A stretch of 64,000 nt of DNA from Aedes albopictus (lineage: Eukaryota; Arthropoda; Insecta; Diptera; Culicidae), in assembly GCF_035046485.1 (NCBI RefSeq), contig NC_085137.1, positions 501,166,536 to 501,230,535 of the forward strand, in the 5' to 3' direction. The stretch's first letter is position 1. Every line of letters begins with the position of its first letter. The position numbers and the translations under genes were made by a program. This document shows, one piece after another, positions 8,258 to 17,409 of the stretch. The notes under the pieces were generated by a model. The model searched no databases, was not told the DNA's origin, and saw only the letters and a program-made list of their open reading frames with translations.

Positions 8258-11200
8258 TCACTTCTTTTCTCTGGAGCCACCCATTTCGTCGAGCTTCTGT
8301 CGCAACTCGAGCAGCTCTCGGTCGGGCACGTACCGCCCGTCGTCCACTTCACTGGTGTGTTCACTCACCGTAAGGGTGACGCCTTCCGGAAGTGCAGCTT
8401 GCAGCAGTCGCAGAAACGTGGGATACAGCGGCGCCTGCAGGTTGGCAATCTGAACATTCCGTTGGTACGCCGTGAGCTTGTATTCGCTTTCGATGACCGC
8501 CGATGACGGTTTGAATTTTTGTACGTTGAACTTCTGCGGCGGTTGAGCCCAGCAGTCAGCAATGTCCAAGTCCATCGTGTCGGCCACGTTGTGCATGAAG
8601 CGCTGGTAGCTCTCAAGAATCGGATAGTCGTAGCCTTTGATGGTGAAATTCAGCGTGTTGTACAGCGGATATTTGGGTCGGAGTTTCTGTGAATCGGAGA
8701 AGAATGTTGACAAAATGTATGAGAACAGGAACTTGAAGAGATATGTGCTGGTTTAAAGCACCTTATATATACAAAAATAGAGGCTTCAGACTATCTTTAG
8801 CTCTCGCTTCAAGCCAGCTATAGCTATAAGTTACAGTAAATTTATAAATTTAGAAATTCATATTTTTGCTGGGGAGCAACACTAATTTTCCCAAACCAAA
8901 ATAGGGTGACGGTCGAATTCTGGACCCCTAGAGGACAACGATTTGAATTTAAGCTTTTTGGTTATTTTAGGCTATTTAAGGCACGCAAATGTCGATATAT
9001 TGCCCTAATTATATTTATTATGCTTACTTTAGGTGAATGGTATGCACCAGCAGTACTTTTTGCTTTTAAATCGTGCTTAAACATAAATATCAATTGAATA
9101 TGAATATGCTGACTTTGAATATCAGTGGGTGGTTGAAATTCAGTAGACAACGAGGTAATGAATTTTTCATTGCTTGAACTTCAGAGAGTGGCACACAGGT
9201 TGTCAAGACGATGATCAAAACATAAACAAATCTACGACGTAGGAGCCACTGGGCGTTGGTGCGGATGACTGTAATTTGACATAATGATGATGTTGGTATG
9301 ATCGTAAAAGCCTCCACTGTCCGTCAAAAATACCCACAAGATCATTTCTGGCTGAACATTTTATGAAAATAACTGATTTTTGAAGTATCAGTTTTCACTG
9401 TTTTGGACACCCCAATCATAGAGAAACAGACATCGCATTCTCAACGCCTCCCATCGATCACCTTTTTAACGGTTGATTGAAATTTCTAGTAGTTGGTCGA
9501 TTGGCCTCTCGCGGCGCTGGTGTTGTTTTTGTTGCTGTTTGACGTTTACTCACTACCACCATCTAGTGGCGGCCCGGCCTAACACAGTAGGTTTAGCATA
9601 GGGCTATTACGTTTTTATGACGATGTTTTTTATATATTTAATTAAACTTGTTCTAAGTGTTAGTCTATGGGGTCTATGGTGTTACGTCTGTGCCCTAATG
9701 TATGTTGGACACTCTTGAGTATAAATTTTGGACACCCGGTGTTTAAACCTGATTGAAACTATTTACGAAGAATCTGCCACTTGGATATGCCGGATCACAT
9801 TCTAAGGATCTGTGTCTTGGTCTGTGTCAATTGGGAAATTAAAATTAATTTTTACTTAAATTTGACAGTTCGACACCTAAACTTGACAGTTCTTCCAAGG
9901 AAATACTTTCCGAACTGTCAAATGTAAGTGAAAATTAATTTTAATTTCCCAATTGACACAGACCCTAAATACTTGATTGACAAAGGCTGATTTTTGCAAG
10001 CATCACCTCGAGCACCACATTCTCTTTTCGTAAACGCCGCGACACTCGCACGGATGACGAAATTGACAAAAAATAATTTCAAGGCAAATAATAATATTTC
10101 TAGTGAGGAAATGATTGCAGAACACTCTAATTTAGCGAATGATTCTAAAAATTTTTGTCATCTCTTCATTAAATCTGTGAAAGTTATGATAATACAACTC
10201 AGGGGGTCCAAAATATGGGGTCCTAATTGTATTGGTTACCCTATCGACATCGACGGAAACATCGACACGCTTCGCTTCTACGTGTAATATTATCGTCGCA
10301 CCACCAAATCGAAGTCGTCGCATGAAGCACTTGCGAAGTTGCAGCTGCGAAGTGAATTTGAATCTATTTTTTCTATTGCTAATTAAGCTAATTAAGAGCT
10401 ACAATATGCACGAGGGGCGGATCACTAGCGCATTTTCGATTCAGCCTTGCGTATTGACAATATGCTTGGTTTAGACGCCCTGATAAAAAATATCATAAAC
10501 ATACGATAAATTTAATTGTTACAACACCATTTTTTCGAAAAATATTCACCATTAAACGTATTGTAATTAACACGGTACACTCACCATCACCCCTATTGTT
10601 CTATACCATTCGGCGAATGGTAAATGGCATTTTTGCAATAAAAAATGGTGGTCGTTATGTATCTTAACCATAAAATTTTGAAAAAATTTTCATACACTTT
10701 TTCGCGAAAAACAATAGAATGTATTGTGTTTTTATGAGACATTTTTAGGGCAATTTACAAAAGAAAACAATATATCTTAATGTTTTTTCATTGTTCTTAC
10801 TATACAAATACAATTAATTAATTAATTAAAAATTAACATTCGATAACCAACTGTACTCAAATTTAAAACAAAAACTATAAAAAAAAAGATGTTAAGTGAT
10901 TTTGTATTTGATTATACAAACATGATCCAAGCAACAATAATATTTATTGTTATTTATTTGTTACAAATTGTTTTTTAATGTAATTGAGATATAAACTCTT
11001 TTTGAATAAAACGTCCATGAGAACTTTGCAGGCACTTTTGCAACTATAAATTAATTTTATTGATAGTAACTTAAAATTATTATAGAACTATTGAAAAACA
11101 ATCGAATCAAATAGTCACTAATAAAGCTAATGTTCACTTATTGTACGAACTATATGGGCTTGATTTCTATTGTAAAAAGTAACAATATATCTACTATGTG

Positions 11201-13724
11201 TTTTATTGTAAACAATAAAACCAGTCATATGTTAATAATATTTACCATGTAATGAATGGCAATTTTTTATCCGGGCGGTGCAAGTGACTTGATTCCAGTC
11301 AGTTGAAAATGTACAACTGAATGCGAATTGAACATGTAAACACCACCATTCATCTCACGTGAGCAACTGGCTTGACTTGAACGAAAGTTGAATATGTTGA
11401 ACTTTTTCATTCAAGTCAAACGAAATCATCTCACTTGCCCCATCTAAACCCGCGATCCATGTGAGTTGAATTCAAGTCATCTGTCAAACGAAATGCATTC
11501 AGTTCATGAATTGTTGCAGTTTGCTTACGCACCACACGAGCTGAACAATGTATAAACATTTGCTTCAACTGAGATGCATTCAAGAGCATGCAAGTGGACG
11601 CTTATGTCATTTGCTCAGTCTAAACACATCATTTCATTGGATTGAACAAGCTTGAAAAGTTAGCAAGTGAAATGCTCGTTTGAATAGGAAGCAATCAGTG
11701 AAGTACTAGATTGAAAGTAGTGAGCTGGATTTTTGTATGGTGAGATGATCAATTCTCCATTTCTGCAATGAAATGGTGCAAATAGCGTGGGTTATATGAT
11801 TTAATGTCCAATTTTATGCTGTTTGAGCAAAAGTTTAGGTAACTGTGTTGTTGAAGTTGCAAGAAATAAATAATACAACATCACAGTTACTCAAACTTTT
11901 GCTCAAATAGCATCAAATTAGTCAAGAAATCATATAACCCACGCTATTTGCACCATTTCATTGCAGAAATGGAGAATTGATCATCTAACCATACTAAAAT
12001 CCAGCTCACTACTTTCAATCTAGTACTTCACTGATTGCCTCCTATTGAACAGTCTAATACCCCGGACAGACATGTGATACGAGTGTGATTCCTGTACAAC
12101 GGTACGCACTGTCAAGAAAATTCTAACAAAACTGACTTGAACTGAGAGAATTTTCAGTATGGCACTCATTTCAAGCGCAATGGTACAGTGATTCTTGTAT
12201 CACATGTGTGTCATAAGTATAAACCAGGCATTACGCATTGGTGCATTTTGTTCCGCATTGGCGTATTCGGCGTTAAACAATACGTTTTTATTTCGTGCAC
12301 TTTTCAACGCATTGAGTGTTTTAGCACATTTTCAATGCATTTTTCAACGCATTATTCCAAATCACGATTTTCTAACGCATTTTCGATTCAGTTGTTTTGA
12401 TAGTGATCCTTCTTCTTCTTTTCTGGTCGCGGCCATCAGCTGTCAGCCGCTGGTGTGTAGGGCTAGTTGTTGATAGTGATCCGCCCCTAGAATATGCATT
12501 AATCCAAATCGAGTTACAACATTTCTAAATAGGATAACAATTAATTTTCGCACCGCCGGTCACTTCGCATTTCAACCAAAAGCATATCGTGCAAAGTGAC
12601 AAACAAAGCAAAACAATGATCAAAATCAACAATTTCGTTTGAAATGTGAAAATTTCCGAAATAACACAAGCCATACACCCGAAAATTGGATCGAGACTGG
12701 GATATTCCGATTTTTTTATTGTGAAAACTTTGGTGAAACCTCTATTTTTTTAGGGAGGATAAAAAAAAACATGTGAAGTCGGTAATTTTTTTAAGCGTGC
12801 ATGTTCATCTCCGGATGCTTAACATAATTCATGCACTCATTAGAGTGACTGGACTGGAAGTCCCTTCCAGCCACTCTAGCACTCATGAGTGTCTCAAAAT
12901 TCGATTAAAACTCATATCGCTCAATTCTACGCGCTAATCGAACGAATCGAACGGGAGGTGACCGTGCTGTTGTTGTTTCCTCGAGGAAATACAGTCGCGT
13001 AAGCTTTCGTTTCAAAACCAGGATTTTAACAACGAACTGGATAAAATGCCTCGACGCTGGGGAAGACAACCAACCCGCAATCCACAAGGACTGGGCGCCG
13101 AGGAACGACCAAGCGACACTTCCTCCGACAGCAGTGCCTCCAATTCTCCGCCACCTGCTGCTTCTCGACAGACACGAAGGCGATCATCGTCGGCACCCGC
13201 TCGTCGTAGTAGCAGAGCGCAAGCCCCGGAACCACGGGCAGCCTCGGCAGTCAGAGGTGCCAAGGCGCTGGCCGAGATTCGACACTTGCAGCGAACGACC
13301 GATATGCTTATTCCCAAGTTGCCCTTCGCCCGGGTTATCCGAGAAGTTATGCTGGATTATAGTGGCCGCAATCTGCGTATCACAGCGGAAGCCCTGATGG
13401 CCGTCCAAGAGGCAGCGGAAATCTATCTGGTGATGTTATTCGAGGACTGCGAGAAGTTGGCAATGCACCGGCAGCGGGTGACTATTACCAAGCGGGACAT
13501 GGACCTAGCGGTGTACTTCCGGATTCACTGAATAGGCGAATGGAAGGGGAAACGGACACTTACCTCTAAATAGTCCGGCTCGTACATGCTGCTGAAGGGC
13601 CGGAACACTTGACCGGTGGTCAGCAAGCGGTGGGTCATCTGAAGCGAGGTAAGAGAATAATTAGTTTTCGTGGGCAATGCATCTCTGAATCGGAAATTGA
13701 TATTCAACTTACCTGCCGTAACAT
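8258..13724 (-). CDS. mRpL48: Mitochondrial ribosomal protein L48 (three exons)
   Basis: A component of the large subunit of the mitochondrial ribosome, with a uS10-like fold. Exons on the minus strand are 13713-13724, 13564-13638 and 8258-8686, all in phase 0, giving 171 residues. The 12-nt first exon codes MLRQ, ending CAG|GTAAGT. The second codes MTHRLLTTGQVFRPFSSMYE and onward to YLE, ending GAG|GTAAGT. The third starts after TTCACAG with KLRPKYPLYNTLN. The N-terminus is basic and hydroxylated, as expected of a mitochondrial import signal. The body matches the family: GYDYPILESYQRFMHNVAD, then LPEGVTLTVSEHT near the C-terminus. The 4,877-bp intron between exons 2 and 3 carries the CenH3 gene on the other strand plus several MITEs. 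Translation could also begin at the Met opening exon 2. Confidence 0.9.
8687..9818. other. Intronic sequence of mRpL48 without a recognised gene
   Basis: AT-rich with only short chance open frames. About 9,420-9,700 holds AGAGAAACAGACATCGC and GTGTTACGTCTGTGCC with a CACCATCTAGTGGCGGC phrase between, which looks like a decayed relative of the 24,355-24,617 MITE family. Otherwise I see nothing. Confidence 0.4.
9819..9964. mobile_element. Short perfect-arm palindrome MITE
   Basis: The arms begin GGTCTGTGTCAATTGGGAAA and end with the exact inverse TTTCCCAATTGACACAGACC. They are about 54 bp each, with GAACTGTCAAAT-type inner repeats and a 35-bp loop. No clear target duplication. Confidence 0.75.
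9965..10475. other. Intronic spacer without recognised feature
   Basis: No convincing gene. AACGCATTTTCGATTCAG-like phrases occur near 10,428 and recur at about 12,375, suggesting a dispersed repeat. Confidence 0.35.
10476..11277. mobile_element. About 800-bp MITE with CGCCC(t/g)GATAAAAAAT ends
   Basis: Left end CGCCCTGATAAAAAAT and right end ATTTTTTATCCGGGCG form a 16-bp inverted repeat with one mismatch. The interior is AT-rich with many ACAATA/TATTGT phrases in both orientations. No transposase remains. No target duplication resolved. Confidence 0.6.
11278..11677. repeat. Clustered CATTCAAGT/ACTTGAATG-type motifs
   Basis: Many interleaved copies of TTCAAGTCA, AGTTGAA and CATTCA in both orientations, such as CATTCAAGTCAAACGAAATC near 11,407. 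They form a degenerate region of short inverted repeats. Purpose unknown; possibly the decayed body of a foldback element continuing into the palindrome to the right. Confidence 0.4.
11678..12052. mobile_element. 375-bp palindrome (MITE)
   Basis: The arms start TTTGAATAGGAAGCAATCAG and end with the inverse, near CTGATTGCCTCCTATTGAAC. Arms of about 170 bp include AACCCACGCTATTTGCACC and its inverse. The loop is about 30 bp around 11,865. Non-coding. Confidence 0.75.
12053..13045. other. Intronic spacer and presumed CenH3 upstream region
   Basis: No element with clear ends. Phrases built on AACGCATT recur between 12,240 and 12,390. The last ~140 bp before the CenH3 ATG are less AT-rich and end AACTGGATAAAATGCC, a good insect start context. 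Promoter elements could not be assigned with confidence. Confidence 0.4.
13046..13531 (+). CDS. cid: Centromeric histone H3 variant (CenH3/CENP-A, cid)
   Basis: An intact 161-codon intronless gene whose product replaces H3 in centromeric nucleosomes and seeds the kinetochore. Residues 1-72 are a basic, Ser/Pro/Arg-rich tail unlike canonical H3. The histone fold follows: LAEIRHLQRTTDMLIPKLPF (alphaN), then FARVIREVMLDY (alpha1), AEALMAVQEAAEIYLVMLFE (alpha2) and RVTITKRDMDLAVYFRIH (alpha3). Loop 1 (SGRNLRI) is one residue longer than in H3, and H3's conserved Q in the QEAA-like helix is kept. The tail lacks the ARTKQTAR start of H3. It lies in the large intron of mRpL48 on the opposite strand. 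Its stop is 32 bp from the end of an mRpL48 exon, and the first AATAAA downstream on its strand is at 13,934-13,939, beyond the mRpL48 start codon. Confidence 0.9.
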   Translation: MPRRWGRQPTRNPQGLGAEERPSDTSSDSSASNSPPPAASRQTRRRSSSAPARRSSRAQAPEPRAASAVRGAKALAEIRHLQRTTDMLIPKLPFARVIREVMLDYSGRNLRITAEALMAVQEAAEIYLVMLFEDCEKLAMHRQRVTITKRDMDLAVYFRIH

Positions 13725-13933
13725 ATTGCTTATTTTAATTAGTTTGTAGGCGATGTTTTAAAGTTGTTTCACTTGTTTTTTAACAATTATTTGCTATTGA
13801 TGTGGATTTTGCACAACATCTGAGATGGATGGCTGAAATCAATCTGTCAAAAATGTAGTCAATCGTTTTAAGGTTATGTTTATTGTTTATGTAACTGTGC
13901 ATAGCGGGCGTGCATGTAAGTGAATGTGACCAA

Positions 13934-13939
13934 AATAAA
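13934..13939 (+). terminator. Candidate poly(A) signal for cid
   Basis: This is the first canonical AATAAA on the plus strand after the cid stop that I found. If used, the cid mRNA is antisense to both 5' exons of mRpL48. Position-based inference only. Confidence 0.35.
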
Positions 13940-14116
13940 AATGTTTTTAAGAAAACCAATTCTATTCGGTGTAGAACTTCTTTCACATAAAGACTTCAAA
14001 TTATTGTACATACTTGTACCTATCCGTTACGACTTTTAACAAGTCAATAACTAACAACTTTTGGTATATTTCTCAACACTTATTAGCGGAGTTGGGGGCA
14101 CAATTAGAAAAGATTT

Positions 14117-14303
14117 GTGCTTATTCTGCGAATGGAGTGACGTGAGAAAAGTCGGAGTCGTATATCGAGGTGAGAAATCTCGACTCGAATGAGGTGACTC
14201 TACATTTGATTTACACGGCGAGTCACTTCATTCGAGACGGTATTCCTCACTTCGATATACGACTCCGACTTTTCTCACGTCACTCCATTCGCAGAATGAG
14301 CAC
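14117..14303. mobile_element. 187-bp hairpin MITE between mRpL48 and RCC1L
   Basis: Nearly the whole element is one palindrome: ATTCTGCGAATGGAGTGACG... pairs with ...CGTCACTCCATTCGCAGAAT. The inner arms CTCGAATGAGGTGACTC and GAGTCACTTCATTCGAG leave a loop of about 20 bp. Outer GTGC/GCAC pairs extend it slightly. Confidence 0.8.
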
Positions 14304-14365
14304 AATTGTAAAATTTCCCTGTAAACCTTTGTTTGGCAAAGACTATCTCAAGCATAATTTTTCAA

Positions 14366-14743
14366 ATCGACGTATCTAACTTTTTCACTGATCTGAGTAA
14401 ATTCATGGTCAATGTTGACGACCATTTCACTAAAATAGTTTTTTATAAAAAGACTTTGCATAAGTTTTTTCGTGCTTAACATCACCAGGGATATAGCACG
14501 CACTAGGTAAGAAACAAAACCTACTCATTCCATATCATTTTCACAATGAATTTTGACAAAAATACACATACACCGGGTTGGTTAGAGATACGTCATGCCA
14601 GATACGTCGCTTTTGTATGGTGCCAGTTTGGTGTATCTGTTACTTTTGATTTTGGCTAGATACGTCGTTTGGTTTTCTCATATATCAAAACGGTGTATCT
14701 ATCAGTAAAGTTGTAAACATCAAAATAGTTAGATACGTCGTTT
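14366..14743. mobile_element. Possible MITE with CGACGTATCTAAC termini
   Basis: CGACGTATCTAAC at 14,368-14,380 is the exact inverse of GTTAGATACGTCG at 14,728-14,740. Additional AGATACGTC copies lie inside at about 14,586, 14,600 and 14,658. Whether the inner copies are part of the element or a separate cluster is unclear. Confidence 0.5.
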
Positions 14744-15142
14744 AGAAAAATATGCTTAGTTAAACAAATTAGGCAATAAATCATCAAACAGTGATGTGGA
14801 TTCTTCAGTTTGCTTTATGAATCATGCATGCAGCAGTTAACCCGGATTTGTTTACATTCTCGAGTTACGTCGGATTGAAAAGTTATGCTTGATCTTAGTA
14901 ATTCTCGGAATGTGCTATGTATTGTCATAAAACCCTTTTTATGCATTGTGCTCATTATACCCATTATACCCCCTACTCTATTGCCTTTTTGTTTTGATCC
15001 TCTTCGCATGTTGCGCTGATTATGTGAATATTGTAAGTCCATAACAAACCAAAGCATGGATTCGTGGGATTCGTAGAACCTTATTAAATCTGATTTAATT
15101 AATTAAAAACTAGTTGTACAGTGAACTTGAGAGTGTTGAAAG

Positions 15143-16702
15143 ATGAATCGAACTTTGCGGATAGGTACGTTTGTTGGTCGGGTCCAGCATTCCAGACATT
15201 ATACGTCTCACGCGCGGAGAACCGTTCTCCGGCAAGATCAGTCTAAAATACCCGGTAAGTCCATTTAGTAACTGCCCGATGCATGTAATCATTCTTACCT
15301 TTCCCCGCCCAGTTCACGAGTACCCAGTCGCCAAGCCGACCGATACCCGAGTGTACGTGTGGGGCCTGGCCGCGACCGGTGCCCTCGGCGTACAGACCTC
15401 GGTCAAGAAGCAAGCCAAAGCTCACACGGATGTGATTCAGCATCCCAGTAGGTTGAATTTTGCCGAAAACCGAGACATCGTGGACGTGGCCGCCGGATAC
15501 GGCTTCTCGGTGTTCGCGGCCAAGTGTCGCAACGGAAAGAGTCTGTGGGGAACGGGTATCAACACTGATGCGCAGATCGGGTATCATAAACTCGGTGGCA
15601 AGCATCGAAAACCGTTCGTGCTGCTCATCTACCCCGCTCCGATTGATTTCACCTCGGTGGAAGGTCACGAGAAGGAGGTGGAGATCGTGAAGGTGGCCGC
15701 CGGAAGGGCCCACACGCTGGCGCTGGCCAAGGATGGAGTGGTTTATGCCTTCGGGAGCAATGCCTATGGACAGTGCGGCAGGGAGATCGTCCGGGGTGAG
15801 GATTACTTTAATGCACCGGTAATTAACCGGATCAAGGACCTGGGAGGAAGGCAGGATGACCCGATTGTGGAAGTGGATTGTGGTCAGGATCATAGCTTCT
15901 TCCTCACGGCGTCGGGTCGATTGTATTCCTGCGGATGGAGCGATGACGGCCAAACCGGTCAGGGCAGATTTGGCCAGGTGAGCACCCCATCGGAAGTCGA
16001 AGGTGACTTGAAGGGGGAGAAAATCTGCAAGGTGACCGGTACTTCCGACACGGTGCTGGCTTTAACTGGTGAGTTGATTGCGCAATGGAGTGACCCTAGG
16101 GTACCTACTAACTGGATTTTTTTTCTCTCATTCCAGACAAGGGTGAAGTGTTTGGTTGGGGTAACACTGAGTACGGCCAGTTGGCTACCGATTCCGATGA
16201 CAATCCTCAAATTACTCTGCCGAGGCATTTAAGCTTCCTGAAAGAGTGCGGCAAAATTGTAGACATCGCTGCCGGCGGTTCTTTCTGCATGGTGCTCAAT
16301 GGTAAGTTGGTGAAGAATCTTCTAACTCTTAACAAGATTAAATCATATCGATTTTTTTCTTCAGAAAATGGCGACGTATTCTCCTGGGGGTACGGCATTC
16401 TCGGATTCGGTCCGGAGGTGGGCCATCAAGCACGTCCAACGCAAATCCCGCCGACCTTGTTCGGGCGAAACGATTTCAATCCCAACGTGAGGGTGCGGGC
16501 CATTTCGGCGGGATTGATTCACAGCGGGGCTATCAACGATCAGGACGATCTGTACATGTGGGGTCATAATCGGTACGGCTGTTTGGGATTCGGCCACAAG
16601 AAGGATCAGTTCTTTCCGCTCAAGGTGGCCGTTAGCGCACGGGTGATGAAGATCAGCTGCGGGGTGGATCACACTTTGGCGCTGTGTAAAGCATTTGTTT
16701 GA
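15143..16702 (+). CDS. RCC1L: RCC1-like mitochondrial protein RCC1L (WBSCR16 homologue), four exons
   Basis: Exons 15143-15254, 15313-16068, 16137-16301 and 16365-16702 join in consistent phase (phase 1 at each junction) with GT..AG introns of 58, 68 and 63 bp, giving 456 residues. The vertebrate protein is of similar length. It is described as a mitochondrial RCC1-family protein linked to mitoribosome assembly and to OPA1. The N-terminus is rich in Arg, Ser and Thr without acids (MNRTLRIGTFVGRVQHSRHY), consistent with mitochondrial import. RCC1 blades are visible as VYVWGLAATGALGV, SLWGTGINTDAQIG, VYAFGSNAYGQCG, LYSCGWSDDGQTGQG, VFGWGNTEYGQLA, VFSWGYGILGFG and LYMWGHNRYGCLGFG. The gene ends KAFV-stop, with AATAAA near 16,736. 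Confidence 0.9.
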
Positions 16703-16734
16703 AAAGGCTCTTATCTTAATTTAGCACGTAGTGA

Positions 16735-16741
16735 CAATAAA
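16735..16741 (+). terminator. Poly(A) signal of RCC1L
   Basis: ACAATAAAAG lies about 33 bp after the RCC1L stop, on the coding strand. Placement is typical for a short insect 3' UTR. Confidence 0.6.
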
Positions 16742-16807
16742 AGCTTTGAAAACATTCGATAATCTAATAACTTTTATAATCATTACATCCGAAAGTTCAA
16801 TAATTAA

Positions 16808-17400
16808 TCGTTTCTAATAGCGAAGTACGCAAGAAAACGACAGAGTACGAGAATGCAAGGGATTTGGTGATATCAGAAGTTTGTAGGACGATCTGTTCGG
16901 ACATCGGTTAACTAAATACACTGCTGTCCATATTGCGTCCTCCCAAAATTTCTTCGGTAACCGCGCTTCTATCAACATGAATCTCGCTTCTTGCAACGAG
17001 AGTTTAGTTCAAACACTGCACGGTTCCCAATTGCCACGACGTACGAACACGATGTCTGGTGAACACTCTTCATGCTGCCTCCCATTCGTGAATTAACAAA
17101 TTCTGTTCCATTGTCGGTTCGCAGCTCGCAGGATCCTCAGATTGGCGCTCCGTCACCGCTTGGAAGTCCTCGTATGCTGCGAACACCCGACACTTCGATG
17201 TCAAGCAATACACGAACACTTTCCGATTTGCATCATCCGTAAAAGTTAGGAAATAATGACTTCCTCATAATGGCAGCATTTCAACGGAACCACATACGTC
17301 TGCATCGGCTGCAAAACGGTGAATCGATAAGGGAAGCGTCCAACATAGCTCTGGTCCTCACAAGTTCCTACCTCATGCTTACACGGGTCAAGCGATAACA
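16808..17400 (-). pseudogene. Copia integrase fragment
   Basis: On the minus strand the order reads a degenerate core near 17,270 (PLKCCHYEE), then ELRTDNGTEFVN near 17,110, a motif of the integrase catalytic core including its second acidic residue. It ends with ARFMLIEARLPKKFWEDAIWTAV near 16,960. Stops and frameshifts separate the pieces. No LTR was recognised, so this is a fragment. Confidence 0.75.
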
Positions 17401-17409
17401 AAGACCGCC

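Noticed and set aside
15243..15953. Minus-strand frame opposite RCC1L exon 2
   Set aside because: Shadow of the RCC1-repeat coding exon, with no family motif of its own.
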